Origin: Chelonoidis abingdonii
Lineage: Eukaryota > Chordata > Testudines > Testudinidae
DNA: 64,000 nucleotides
Assembly (NCBI RefSeq): GCF_003597395.2
Contig: NC_133776.1
Coordinates: 38,397,679 to 38,461,678, forward strand
Direction: 5' to 3'
Made by a program: the position numbers and the translations under genes. Position 1 is the first letter of the stretch, and each line of letters starts with the position of its first letter. A model generated the notes under the pieces. The model did no database searches and was not told the DNA's origin. It worked only from the letters and a program-made list of their open reading frames with translations. This document shows, piece after piece, positions 1-64,000 of the stretch.

Positions 1-925
1 CCCTTTGGCTAAGGATGGTTTTGAGAGAGATACTCTTGCCTCTCAGTGACTTGAAACTGATTCCATGCTCCTTGTGTGCTTCTGACACTTTTATACTGGG
101 GCACAGAATCTCACCCGACTTAAAGGGTGCTGTAGAGAAAGTCATCTATTTGGAAGGTGAACTTGAGTGAGATTTCTCACATTTCTTGTGAGAACGTTCT
201 CTCTCTTACCCTCCTCGGGTCTCTGCTTGGCAGGATAGTTAGCTCTGCTCAGATTATCCTTGAATTCAGAGACCACCATGCTCAGAGGGACACTTCTTGG
301 TGCTGCTGCCTGATGTACTGGGTGGGGGAAGGGCAGCAGTGGTGGTGGGGGTGACAGGCCAGAATCAGACCGGGGCCTCATCACGTGAACCCTTTGTAAC
401 TTTTTAAGCCTGTACGCACGGACTTCACAAGTTTGTCTGGGAACAGTCCAGGGAATATGAGCTTCTCCGAAGCAACAACACAAGTCATGGGTGTCGCTAG
501 CTGGGAAAGCCCACAGACAAGACATACAGATCTTGAATCCTGGCATCCTGGACATACTAGGCAGCCGTAGAGGGGGTTTCCAGTGGGGTAGAGAGGCAAA
601 GCCCTAAAGACTACTAAATTACTGCCACTGACTCAAAACTATCTAAAAACATGTTTTAAAACTATGTACAACTAACTAAAAATTCTGAAGAATGCTAACT
701 AACACTGCAGATACTGAAGAGGTTCAGTCTCAGAACACAGGCAGTAGAAAGGAATTGGCAAGATGGTCGGTCTATGACACCTCTTCTCCCTCCAGTTTGG
801 AGTATAAGGAGGATAGAGGCACATGAGTGGACAAATGGATACTGCTAGCAAGAATCTTCCAGTCTCAGGCACGCGTCGCACATGTGCACATCAAGTAGAG
901 TACACATAGGGACCATCACTCAAAG
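1..925 (-). mobile_element. DIRS-like retrotransposon, 5' UTR and start of gag (partial)
   Basis: On the minus strand, 142-555 reads as a gag-like product: PGFKICMSCLWAFPASDTHD then LCCCFGEAHIP. This matches the CxxC...DxH...C...GxxH zinc-finger block that opens DIRS-type gag proteins, and the DIRS element at 17.5-24.2 kb has an analogous block. Upstream sequence to ~925 looks like a GC-richer 5' leader. The right boundary is judged by eye and the element continues past the left edge. It shares the strand of the host gene. The ORF is broken and not expected to work. Confidence 0.55.
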
Positions 926-969
926 AACAATTTACTGCAGGGGCCTCAGTATATGGGTAACTGGGTAAA

Positions 970-1042
970 ATGTAATGGTCTATAATATACAGGTCAGACT
1001 AGAGGATATGCTAGTCCCTTCTGGCCTTAAATTTTATGTAAC
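970..1042 (+). mobile_element. CR1 LINE, 3' tail fragment
   Basis: CAGGTCAGACTAGAGGATA followed by GTCCCTTCTGGCCTTAAAT is the 3' end typical of reptile CR1 elements. The same tail closes the CR1 copy at ~60.6 kb in this window. Only the extreme 3' end is present. Confidence 0.75.
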
Positions 1043-53817
<52,775 letters not shown>

Positions 53818-53975
53818 TTAGCCCAGCTGTTAAAGCATTCACCTAGGATGTGGAAGACCAGGGCTCAAATCCCTCCCTCCTCCCTGATGTGGAGCAGGGC
53901 CTTCAGCCTGGGTACCCAACATCAACACCCTACCCCCTGGATCATCCTCACTATCTGGTTCAAGGGCTATTTTAT
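53818..53975 (+). mobile_element. tRNA-derived SINE
   Basis: CAGCTGTTAAAGCATTCACC (A-box side), then CAGGGCTCAAATCCCTCC (B-box side, near consensus), typical of reptile tRNA SINEs. The 3' end is approximate. Confidence 0.65.
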
Positions 53976-54019
53976 TATTCATACAAAGTAGAACAGCTTC
54001 AAACAGGAGACAAAGAGAG

Positions 54020-54160
54020 AGACACTCCATAGCACTGTAGTTAGGGCACTCACCTGCAATGTAGGATACCCAGATAAAAGTGACTGCCCCACATCAGGCA
54101 GAAGAACACATATCCTGAGTGAGTGCCCCAACTTCTGGGCTAAAGGTCATAGGGAGGCCA
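54020..54160 (+). mobile_element. tRNA-derived SINE, decayed
   Basis: GCACTGTAGTTAGGGCACTC followed by ACCTGCAATGTAGGATACCC resembles the A-box half and anticodon region of the same type of SINE. The B box is not clear. Confidence 0.5.
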
Positions 54161-54244
54161 ACACCTCTTCAGTTTTTTTGCAAGAAAAGGCTTAGGAACC
54201 TAACTCCAGGAGAAGGTTCAGAGCTGTGAATCCCAAGTGGAAAT

Positions 54245-54545
54245 AGACACCTATGGGCTTGTCCACATGGTTTTTTAGTCCACACCAGAGGGATGTAAAT
54301 AGTAGTCTGCATTAGCATGTCACACACTAACCCATATTCAACTTGCTGATGTGCACTAAAAGTTCACTAGTGCATGTTAATATAGTCCTATTTCAAACAA
54401 TATTATGTTAACACACCAAAGAACTTTTAGTGCTCAGCAGTCGAGTCCAGTCAAGTCAGTTAGTGCATGTCATGCTAGCATGGAATAAATTTACACCCCT
54501 GTGGTGCAGACTAAAGTACTGTATAGACAAGCACTCAGTCCCTTT
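54245..54545. mobile_element. Probable hAT-type MITE, old
   Basis: Ends GGGCTTGTCCACATGG and ACTGTATAGACAAGCAC are inverted near-copies ~280 bases apart. The interior has inverted stretches (CACTAAAAGTTC, GAACTTTTAGTG). No matching target duplication was found, so the exact edges are open. Confidence 0.55.
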
Positions 54546-55140
54546 GAGGGACAGGGCTCAGAACCCACTCCTCTCCTTAGCATTTCCTATTAGCTAGTTT
54601 AGACAGCTGACTGTTCAGCTTGCTGTTTTTTGTACATCGCCTACTTGAACACCTACTCTAACCCTGTACTGTATAGAGAGCCTGGGCACCTAACATAGGA
54701 CTGTGGATTCCACTATGTGGCAGGGTTCCTAAACATTAGGCATTGCAACACTGAACCTAAATCCCCTTTGCAAAGCTAGCCCTAAGATTTCTGCAGCACT
54801 GTTTTGGAGGGCTGATTAAGCATGCAGAAACAAAAAAAAAAAAGTGTGCATATATAGAGATGTATTTATTTATTTTACATAGATAATTATCTCTCAATAA
54901 TGTTTATAACTCAATCTCCAAAGGTGGTCAGGGTGCCACAGAAGAGGCAGTCCAAGTTAGGACATGTCAGCTTTCTTTGTTAGTTGATCATTGTGCTCAT
55001 TTATGTTTTGAAAACCTAATGAAAAACTTTATTCTTCTAGCACAAGTTATCCATTATCTTATGGAATTAACAAGATTAAATTATGCAGGAGTAGATTCTT
55101 TCACTAGCAAAGTGGAGGAACTTGTATGTTGATGACGCCG
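54546..55140. other. Upstream intron, unique
   Basis: No feature recognised apart from an A-run near 54830. Confidence 0.5.
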
Positions 55141-55144
55141 AGAA

Positions 55145-55452
55145 AAGACAGTTACCTTTTCCGTAACTCCTGTACTTCAAGATGTGTTGCTCAAGTCCAA
55201 TCCAAATTAGGTGTGTGCGCTCGCCACAAGCACCAGTGCGAGAAGTATTTCCCTCAGCAGTATCCACAGGGGACTGGCTCTGTTGACACCTGACGTGGTG
55301 CCCACATGGCACGGTATAAGGGGCACCGCTGGCACCCCCCACCCTCAGTTCCTTTTTGCCAGAAACACCAATAGTGGGGAAGGAGGGAATGTCATGGAAT
55401 GGACATGAGCAACACATCTTGAAGAACACTGTTACGGAAAAGGTAACTGTCT
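55145..55452 (-). repeat. DIRS 3' terminal repeat and internal complementary region (second family)
   Basis: 55146-55203 pairs with 55396-55452 in inverted orientation with only a few mismatches, and the spacer contains a GC-rich block. A second copy of the terminal sequence follows (CTTCGAGTGCTTGCTCATGT). Confidence 0.85.
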
Positions 55453-55532
55453 TTTCTTCGAGTGCTTGCTCATGTCCATTCCATATTAGGTGACACCAAA
55501 ACACTACCCCTAGAGGAGGCCAACACAGGAGT

Positions 55533-56387
55533 TCACAGATGTGTTGATTGCAACATATCTCTGCCGAACCCAGCATCATCCCTGGCTTGCTGAGTGATGG
55601 CACAATGAGCAGTAAATGTGTGAGGAAAGGACCACATTGCAGCTCTACAAATGTCCTGGATAGGGATGTGCACCAGGAAGGTCGCTGAAGATGCCTGAGC
55701 TCTCCTCAAGTGGGCTCTGACAATTAGCAGCTGCAGAATCCCCAACAGGTCATAACAGGTCCTTATGCATGAGATGATGCAACTGGAAATCCTCTGCAAG
55801 AACACCGGATGACCCTTCTTCCTATCAGCTGTAGTGATGAAGAGTTGAGTCGATTTATGGAAAGGCTTGGTACACTCTAAGTAAAAAAAACAAGGCTGGA
55901 TGTCCAGAGTGCGAAGATGACTCTCTTCAGTGGTCTTATGCGGTTTAGGACAGAACACCAGGAGGAAGATGTCCTGGTTCATATGGAAGGTGGAGACCAC
56001 CTTTGGCAGGAAGGCCAGGTGGGGCCGCAACTGAACCTTATCTTTGTAGAAGACTGTATACGGTGGTTATGAGATCAAGGCTTTAATTTCCAAGACCCGT
56101 CTCACCAATGTCACTGTCACCAGGAACATGACCTTCCATGACAGATGGGAAAGGGAGGAGGACTCCAGCAGTTCAAAGTGCGGGTCAATGAGCCTAGAAA
56201 GGACCAAGTTAAGATCCCACTGGGGGAAGAGAGCCCGCACCTGCCAGAAGAGTCTCTCCAGCCCTCTCAAGAATCTGACCGTCATGTCATGGGAGAACAC
56301 AGTCTGTCTTTGGATCGGTGGGCGAAAAGCAGAGATGGCCACAAGATGCACTCTAATGGAAGAATGTCCCAGGCCCTGGTTCCTCAA
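55533..56387 (-). pseudogene. DIRS tyrosine recombinase, frameshifted
   Basis: 56067-56387 reads GLGHSSIRVHLVAISAFRPP, then TVTLVRRVLEIKALIS, the first catalytic-arginine region. It continues in another frame at 55533-56030: AFLPKVVSTFHMNQDIFLLV and ARDDAGFGRDMLQSTHL. A frameshift lies between 56030 and 56067. No intact C-terminal active site is readable across the break. Confidence 0.75.
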
Positions 56388-57125
56388 ATGGAGCAGGTAG
56401 TTCAGGATAGCCTATATGAAGGAGCAAGAGGGAGATAGCTGCCCCATTCGGACGCCCAGCGGAAACACGTCATCCACTTGGCCAGGTAAGCAATCTAACT
56501 GAGGGCTCCCTACTTTCCAGAAGGACCTTTTGGATTCCTTCTGAACAGGTCTGCTCCTCCGGGTTTAGCCACACGGCATCTATGCCAAGAGGTGGAAGGA
56601 ACTGAGGTTGGGGTGTAAGAGCTAACGGTGGTCCTGCGACAGCAGGTCCAGTCGGTTGAAAAGGATCCAGGGAGGGGCCGCTGACAGGATTATGAGCATG
56701 CCCAACCAATGTTCTCAATGCCATGCCAGGGTGATCATGAAAATCTGCTCCTGTCTCTCTTAATCTTTGCCAGTGCCCTGCTGATGAGTGGAATCGGAAG
56801 GAACACATACATCAGGCTCCCTGACCACCACAGGAGGAAGGCATCAGAGAGGGAGTCCTTGCTCAGACCCTGTTGAGAACAAAACCAGTGGCATTTCTTG
56901 TTCTATCTGGTAACGAACAGGTCCACTTGGTGAGTTTCCCACCTTTGGAAGATCATGCAGGCTACTTCTGTATGGCGTTATCACTCACGATGAGAGGAGA
57001 AGTCCCTGCTAAGCTGGTCTGCCAGCGTATTAGGTAATCATCAAGTGATCCATCCCCTGTTGCTCATTCCCAGCTTCTGGCAAACAAAGGCTAGGGACAC
57101 CATTCCTGCCCATTCTGGCTAATAG

Positions 57126-58500
57126 CCATTGATGGACAGTGATTCTTGAGCAGATGGTCATATTTATAGGTAAAGCAAACAGATATTTATGTTTTTTTCC
57201 ACTGGAAAAATATCTGAACTTTTATCTCCAACCCAGGGACCACTCATGTGGGTATATTATTGAGTAAGCTCCCCTTCTTGCCAGGTTAATGGCAATTAAG
57301 AAGGCCTTACAGAACACAATCCAATCTCAGAACTGATGGACTGTCAGCAAGAGGAGATACGGGCCTATTCTTTCCTGATAATTTATTCACAATGTGATGG
57401 TTTAACTGTTCATTTGAATCAAAACTGGTTTGTGGAATACCAAGACTCTGAAAGACATTCAATGCACACAGCACTGTGCCCATCTTCAAACAAGCATGTA
57501 AGAATATTTTTCAGGAGACTCCAAATGCTTGTAGGTTCTTTATTAATGATAATGGTGCGGAAGAAGAAAAGAATCCAGCTTCACTGTGAAGAAGCCAAGT
57601 TGAGTTTCTAGGGGTAGCAATTACAAAAAAAACAAACATCTTTTTATGTATAGACTCAGCAATTCTTATATGAATATGAATCTTATCTCAATGCAGCCAA
57701 CTACAGAGGCATACATTGTTGTTTTTACAGAAAAATCACTTCTCCTCTCTACAAAAAATACCCTTATATTGAGATTTTTAAAAATGAATAAAATATCATT
57801 TTTATTAAGATACAAATGTTTGTAGATTAATTTGTTCTATATAACAGACTAATTTTTTAATATGAACTACATGCTAGTGACTCTTTAACATCAAATATTC
57901 GTGAAATCCAAAGCAGGAAAATGTAACTAAATAGTGAGCAGTTGCTGAATATAAAGGCCAAATGCAAGTCAGATGTCTCATTTTGTGTAGGACTGGTTCC
58001 AAACATTTGGCTTTGGAGTAACAAGAAGCCATATTGGTCCTGGAGTGGTAGAACTGTTTCTGAAGTCAGATCCTGTATTAAGTATGAGATGCAAGACAGC
58101 TCAGCAGCATCAGTTAAAATCTTTGAGGAAAATATGCTACTAATCAATGCAAGAACACTGCAGAAAAGTTAAAGAGATAAGTCTGTTTATGTGCACATGC
58201 ACACAGAATCACTAAACAGCTGTACATGATACTTTTTGTTGGAGTAGTACTGAAGTGTGAGAGGGAGAAAAACAAGAAATCCTCTCTGTTCTCTCCTTCA
58301 GTTCTCCAAGTCAATGCAAGTCAGGCATATTTATTCTGGATCTTGGGGAAATGGGACTGGCAGTTTCCAGCACTGATCCTTCCTTCTTAGACTATAATCT
58401 GTGATTTGACCTGGTGATGTACTTACCACGCTAATACTATTCTACCCTTTAATTTCAAAAGTAAACTTTTGTGATGGAAGAAAAAAATCCTTACAAAAAT
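57126..58500. other. Upstream intron, unique
   Basis: No gene or repeat recognised. Confidence 0.5.
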
Positions 58501-60632
58501 GTGTTTATTAACTGATCTGCTTATCTTGGGTCGAGTGATCATGAGCTAATTCAGTTCAAACTAAATGGAAGGATAAATAAAAATAGATCTGTGACTAGGG
58601 TTTTTTATTTCAAAAGGGCTAACTAAAAAATTAAGGAAATTAGTTAGGGAAGTGGATCAGACTGAAGAACTTGTGGATTCAAAGGCGGAGGAGGCCTGGA
58701 TTTACTTCAAGTCAAAGTTGCAGAAATTATCAGAAGCCTGCATCCCAAAAAAGGGGGCAAAACTCATAGGCAGGAGTTGCAGACCAAGCTGGATGAGCAA
58801 GCTTCTCAGAAATGTGATTAAGAAAAAGCAGAAAGCTTACAAGGAGTGAAAGATGGCAGGGATCAGCAAGGAAAACTACCTTATTGAAGTTAGAACACAT
58901 AGGGATAAAGTGAGAAAGGCCAAAAGCCATGTAGAGTTGGACCTTGCAAAGAGAATTAAAACCAATAGTAAAAGTTTCTATAGCCATATAAATAAGAAGA
59001 AAACAAAGAAAGAAGTAGGACTGCTAAACATTGAGGATGGAGTGGAGGTTAAGGATAATTTAGTCATTGCCCAATATCTAAACAAACAAAGGCTAATGAG
59101 CTTAGGGATAATGGTAGGATGACAAATGGGAATGAGGATATGGAGGTTGATATTACCACATCCAAGGTAGAAGCCAAACTCAAACAGCTTAATGGGACTA
59201 AAATCGGGGAGCCCAGATAATCTTCATTCAAGAATATTAAAGGAACTGGCACATGAAATTGCAAGCCTATTAGCAAGAATTTTTAATGAATCTATAAACT
59301 CGGGGGTTGTAGTGTATGACTAGAGAATTGCTAACACAGTTCCTATTTTTAAGAAAGCAAAAAAAAAAGTGACCCAGGTAACTACAGGCCTGTTAGTTTG
59401 ACATCTGTAGTATGCAAGGTCTTTGGAAAAATTTTGAAGGAGAAAGTAGTTAAGGACATTAAAGGTCAATGGTAATTGGGACAAAACACAACATGGTTTT
59501 ACAAAAGGTAGATTGTGCCAAACCAACCTGATCTCCTTCTTTAAGAAGGTAAACTGGGGACGCACCACTTGGAAGTAACAAAGGAGGAGAAGGACCTCGG
59601 AGTACTGGTTGATTACAGGATGACTATAAACTACCAATGCGATATGGCTGTGAAAAAAGCTAATGCGGTCTTGAGATGCATCAGGTGAGATATTTCCAGT
59701 AGAGAGAAGGAGGCGTTAGTACCGTTATACAAGGCACTGGTGAGACCTCATCTGGAATACTGTGTTCAGTTCTGGTCTCCCATGTTTGAGAAGGATGAAT
59801 TCAAACTGGAACATGTACAGAAAAGGGCTACTAGGATGATCCGAGGAATGGAAAACCTGTCTTATGAAAAGACATTCAAAGAATTTGGCATGTTTAGTCT
59901 AACCAAAAGAAGGCTGGGGGAGATATGATTGCTCTCTATAAATATATCAGAGAAATAAATACCAGGGAGGGAGAGGAATTATTTAAACCCAGTACAAATG
60001 TGGACAGAAGAACAAATGGACATAAACTGGCCATCAGGAAGTTTAGACTTGAAATTAGAGGAAGGTTTCTAACCATCAGAGGAGTGAAGGTCTGGAACAG
60101 CCTTCCAAGGGGGGCAGTGGAGGCAAAAGACATATCTGGCTTCAAGACTAAGCTTGATATATTTATGGAAGGGATGGTATGATGGGATAGCCTAATTTTG
60201 GCAATTAACTGATCTTTGACTATTAGTGATAAATATGCCCAATTGCCTGTGATGGGACACTATATAGGGTGGGATCTGCTTTACTACAGAGAATTCTTTC
60301 CTGGTTGTCTGGCTGGTGAGTCTTGCCCACACGCTCAGGGGTTAGCTGATCAACATATTTGAGGTCGGGAAGGAATTTTCTTCCAGGACAGATTGCCAGA
60401 GGCCCTTGGGGGTTTTCACTTTCCTCTGCAGCATGGGGCACGAGTCACTTGCTGGAGGATTCTCTGCACCTTGAAGTCTTTAAATCACAAGTTGAGGACT
60501 TCAGTAGCTCAGACATAGGTCAGGGTTTGTTACAGGAGTGGGTGGGTAAGAATCTGTGGCCTGCGTTGTGCAGGAGGTCAGACTAGAAGATCATAATGGT
60601 CCCTTCTGACCTTAAAGTCTGTGAGTCTGTTA
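58501..60632 (+). mobile_element. CR1 LINE, 5'-truncated, RT core deleted
   Basis: ORF2 pieces read in order: AWIYFKSKLQKLSEACIPKK (58652-58849), then RTHRDKVRKAKSHVELDLAK (58853-59122). Then comes the RT start (GCAAGGTCTTTGGAAAAATT), then at ~59550 an abrupt jump to the C-terminal region. 59740-59928 reads [20 protein letters not shown] and 59925-60182 reads GRFLTIRGVKVWNSLPRGAV. The catalytic palm including FADD is missing. The 3' UTR ends TCCCTTCTGACCTTAAAGTC. It is the same family as 40852-46184. Confidence 0.9.
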
Positions 60633-61924
60633 ATCTTGTAACAACAATTACAGTAGAATAAATGCACACAGTGTCAAAAAAAAAAAAAAAAAAAGAAACC
60701 TTATGCAACTTTTCATCATGGCAGGTAAAGATGTGAAAGCCACTGCTGGATGCTTCCGTCTCAGCTTATCCCACAGGAGCGGCCACAGGCAAGTGTGGTG
60801 AAATCTACAGAAGAAAAATCCCAATTAAATAAGGAAATTATAAAAGTATAATATACTTTAACTGTTGTACTTTAACCCAAATCACTTATGTAGCTTAAGA
60901 TGTGTAATTTTCCAAGCAATGATATACATGCTATATAACAATAGCAATTGAGAAATCAGATTTTTTTAAAAATTTAGCAAGATGATTTACTAGTAGAAGT
61001 TGTATCTTGGTAAAAACAAAGTATTAAAAATACCATATTATTGTCTTGTTTGACTCAATATGCTAATTGCCAGATGTGATAACACAATGGCTATACAAAA
61101 TGAAATGTACAATTGCTCTGTGTGGTAATAAGAGACCAAGGAAATCCTAGATTACATTCAATTCTACAGAGAGACTTGAAGAATCATGAAGACAGTGATG
61201 CTTTTCTCAAGAATCTGACTGAATTTGAAATAAAAAAAAAAAAAAAAAGTAAAGTCACATGGACTGCTGACTCCAAACCAAGCACTACTTTTCTCTGCTT
61301 AACAAGTTACAAGTGTCATTGAACTTATTTTTTAAAATAGTTTAAGACACTTACGCTGAAAGTTTATTCTATTTTTACTATAACTCAGATTCTTCCCAGT
61401 TCTAATGTTTCTCTACTCTAGCACGTTTTGGTGAGTCTATTGGGGGATGACAATGCCACAGGGACAAGATGGTTCAGCTGAGTTGCAAATTATAGGCAAT
61501 GAATTCTCAAAGACTCACTCTCGGTGTTAGTTTGCATGGTGCCTATTGCAATGGGGTCCTGATGCTTCATGCAGGTCCTTAGGTGGAATCACCACAGAAA
61601 TAATGATGGATGTGGGTTGTTTTTAAACATAACCTTGGGGTGGGGTGTGGGGGTGGAAATCAAGGATGAATGGTAACAAAAGAGTTGAGCACTGACTAAG
61701 AAAATTGCGAGGGAATTCTGAATTCATTTGGAGTGAATAATACACTTCTATGGCATAATAAGTTTCATTCAACTGTTTTAAAGAACTAGAACAATGAAAT
61801 CCCAGTAGTTGTTACTTGAATCTTTGTAGCCAAAAAGTAGCAAAGTAGCCAGAGCCTTAGACAGTAAAATTTGTATCCCTTCCTCTTCAGTACTTCATTC
61901 TGAGCACTTTTAAAGAAAATCCTG
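60633..61924. other. Intron or upstream sequence, mostly unique
   Basis: 19 A in a row at 60676-60694 and an A-run at ~61232-61248. No gene seen. Confidence 0.5.
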
Positions 61925-62125
61925 TGGCGGACTCCTTTTGCTGGTACAACTTACACCAGTTCCCCAAACAAAATAAACAACACCAGCAAAAGGAGTTTTG
62001 CCAGTATAAGTGTCTACGTTGTAGTTTTTGCGAAAATAGCTATGTTGGGGAAGAGAGGGGAATCTCACCCATAACTGACATAGCTCTGCCGGCAAAACTT
62101 TTTAAGTGTAGACCAGGCCCAAGAA
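61925..62125. mobile_element. hAT-type MITE remnant
   Basis: Internal inverted stretches (CTCCTTTTGCTGGTACAAC, CAGCAAAAGGAGTTTTGCCA) and an end TTTAAGTGTAGACCAGGCCC typical of a reptile MITE family. The left end is truncated or decayed, so no target duplication is given. Confidence 0.55.
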
Positions 62126-64000
62126 ACATGGAGATTTTTCACCATTGTCCTGCATCTAGTGTAGTTGTTCAGACAGGACATAGTAAGAGAGAAACACCAC
62201 CAGGCTGACTTGGAAGCATTTTACACCCACTTTACCCTGGGTAAAATGGATACAGAACAATGATGAAGTATGTGTAATTAACACACACACACACACATTA
62301 CATCAACAGTTAGAAATTCTGCAATTTCACATTGACAGACTAAAATCAAAAGGGGTTCTCCCCTCTTCCTTTTAAGCGGGATAAACCTTTTTAAATGCAT
62401 TTAAAAAACAACATTTGAAGGAACATGTTTTCAAAATCAGGACATCAAGTACATTTCACAGGTGTGCATGTAAAAAAAAGGTATACTTCTAATATGATTT
62501 GACTACAAATGTAAAGTATTCACTTCATCCATGCTATGTTTCTTCACTCTTCAAGAAACCTGCCCAACAAAATCTGAGTTCATAAAAATGAGAAAGTAAC
62601 GTAATAAAAATACTCATAGTTCATGGTCACCTACAAAGTTATGAGAGTCAAGAGGTTTGAAATATTAACCATATGCATGCAGATTACTGCCTCACTGGCT
62701 CCTTGACAATCAAAATTAGCTTTTTCATATTCCCCCTCAAATCTTTCATTTCACCCCATCTTCTAGAATTACCTATATCATTGCATTTCAGTCCACGGAA
62801 ACTAAGGAAATATTTCCGGCTACTGCTAAGGAAGAGTTTGTAACATAATAAATGCATAATTACTGTTTCAGTAAACATGAAGTTTTTATTTATTATCCCA
62901 GGAGGTAAATATTGATCCTTGCTTTAAACTTTAAATTTGTAATTAATTTAGTCAGCAGATATAGACATTTTCCCTGTTTGTGAATCATCTGTAACAGTGT
63001 TTACAGATTAGTTCATTATCCATATCTGTGGAAATAATTATTTTGTACAAAAGAATTTCAGCTTATGGGTGGTTTACTGTTTGCTGAAAGTACCCAATGT
63101 TCTAGATGTATCACTGGTTACCTAACTCGCATAGTTTTGTTTCTGTATCCTTATTAGATGATCTAACACAAACCCACAGAAAGATTTCAAGATGGCCACA
63201 CAAGTACAATTTTGGTCTCAATATACATTTGTATGAATATTCATAATGCTTTCAAATTCAGTGAACCTTGTGAATAAAAATTACTTTGCTTTTTATGAAT
63301 GTTCACAGAAAACAAAGAAAAGGAGTTGAGAATATAGGTTTTATTTGAAAGAGCATTTGAATACTTTGATTTAGTCACCTAGATCTATTTTTAAATAATT
63401 AACCAAGGTACCCAAGTCAACATAACTCTTGTAATACACAAATTTAAATGTAAAAAAGTTTGTCTCTACTAGTTTTCACTTTCATTTTCATTGTCCCTTT
63501 TTAAAGTAGTGACCTATTGCAGAGCATTTCATTCTACTATTTTTCAGCCGAAATCCCCCATTCTAGCTGCTAGCCAAAACTTTTCTTAGTTGATTTCCAG
63601 CATCTATTACCAAGAGGTGATGAAGTGATAGACAAGATATACTATTTAAGTCATGATTTATATTAGAAACACCATATTTAATTCGTGATTACTTTGATAC
63701 TTCACTCAAATCTGTTTTACTTAAGCCTGATTACTAAATTCACATATTAAGAGTAACCACATTAAAAAGTTTCAGCACCATATTTTAATACTTGGAAACT
63801 ATTATTTTAAGTGGACAGACACTTGAAAAAACTGAGTCTGACATTTTGAGATGATTGCAGTCACCTGTCAGCAGCTTACATTTTTTTTTGTTTTTTGTGG
63901 GGCGGGGGGGGGGGGGGGGGGACTGCATTGGGTATACTTTTCCAGTGTTTTAAGGTATAACCACCATAACATTTGCTAATACAATTCTTAAACAACCAAC
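62126..64000. other. Intron or upstream sequence, unique
   Basis: An (AC)n run at ~62280-62297 and 18 G in a row at 63904-63921. Otherwise AT-rich, with no gene, exon or element recognised. Confidence 0.55.

Larger units (their letters stand above)
55141..57125 (-). mobile_element. DIRS-type retrotransposon, 3' half (second family)
   Basis: The left end has a terminal sequence (GACAGTTACCTTTTCCGTAA, ~55145) and an inverted copy (TTACGGAAAAGGTAACTGTC, ~55433-55452), an internal complementary region as in the 17.5 kb element but with different sequence. Further in are tyrosine recombinase pieces (55533-56387) and an RNase H end (NTLADQLSRD, minus strand near 57030). The 5' part (gag, most of RT) is missing and no 5' terminal repeat was seen. 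It is on the same strand as ACSL3. Confidence 0.83.

Noticed and set aside
60720..60830. Possible ACSL3 5' non-coding exon on the minus strand (TTCTTCTGTAG acceptor-like)
   Set aside because: No matching GT donor was found within a reasonable distance, and non-coding exons cannot be judged without transcript data.

Overview
This window is vertebrate nuclear DNA, most likely from a turtle or another non-avian reptile. The one host gene is spread over about 50 kb of minus strand, with coding exons of 72 to 351 bases and GT-AG introns. The introns are full of CR1 LINEs, DIRS-type tyrosine-recombinase retrotransposons, hAT and Tc/mariner MITEs, tRNA-derived SINEs and short hairpin repeats. That mix is typical of turtles. 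No bacterial, plastid or viral genome structure is present.

Host gene: nine coding exons of ACSL3 (long-chain acyl-CoA synthetase 3) run from the start codon at 52650 down to 2004. They encode the first ~479 residues: the N-terminal membrane segment, the ATP/AMP signature and the later YGLTES motif. Reading frame and intron phases are continuous across all nine exons. The C-terminal exons lie beyond the left edge. The 5' non-coding exons and promoter are not identified and should lie right of 52725, possibly outside the window.

Region by region: 1-1.05 kb holds a DIRS-like gag fragment and a CR1 tail. 2.8-5.3 kb is a minus-strand CR1 carrying a nested hAT MITE, followed by a tRNA-type SINE. 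8-15.7 kb holds exons 4-6 among MITEs, a LINE fragment and a 97-bp tandem duplication. 17.55-24.18 kb is a nearly complete but decayed DIRS element, with inverted terminal repeats and an internal complementary region, split by a solo-LTR-like insertion. 25-37 kb is mostly unique intron with scattered MITEs, an LTR-like piece, a SINE and another DIRS-like fragment. 37.4-46.4 kb is a cluster of CR1 copies, including a ~5.3 kb full-length one nested in an older one; the interior of the young copy looks like uncorrected long-read sequence. 49-51.1 kb holds further MITEs. 52.3-52.7 kb is the first coding exon. 55.1-57.1 kb is the 3' half of a second DIRS family. 58.5-60.6 kb is a CR1 lacking its reverse-transcriptase core. 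60.6-64 kb is mostly unique sequence.

The mobile elements show no intact coding capacity. The most notable points are the preserved DIRS termini, two copies of a hairpin repeat each flanked by identical 12-bp duplications, seven hAT insertions recognisable by 8-bp duplications, and the probable assembly defect at ~41.2-45.1 kb.
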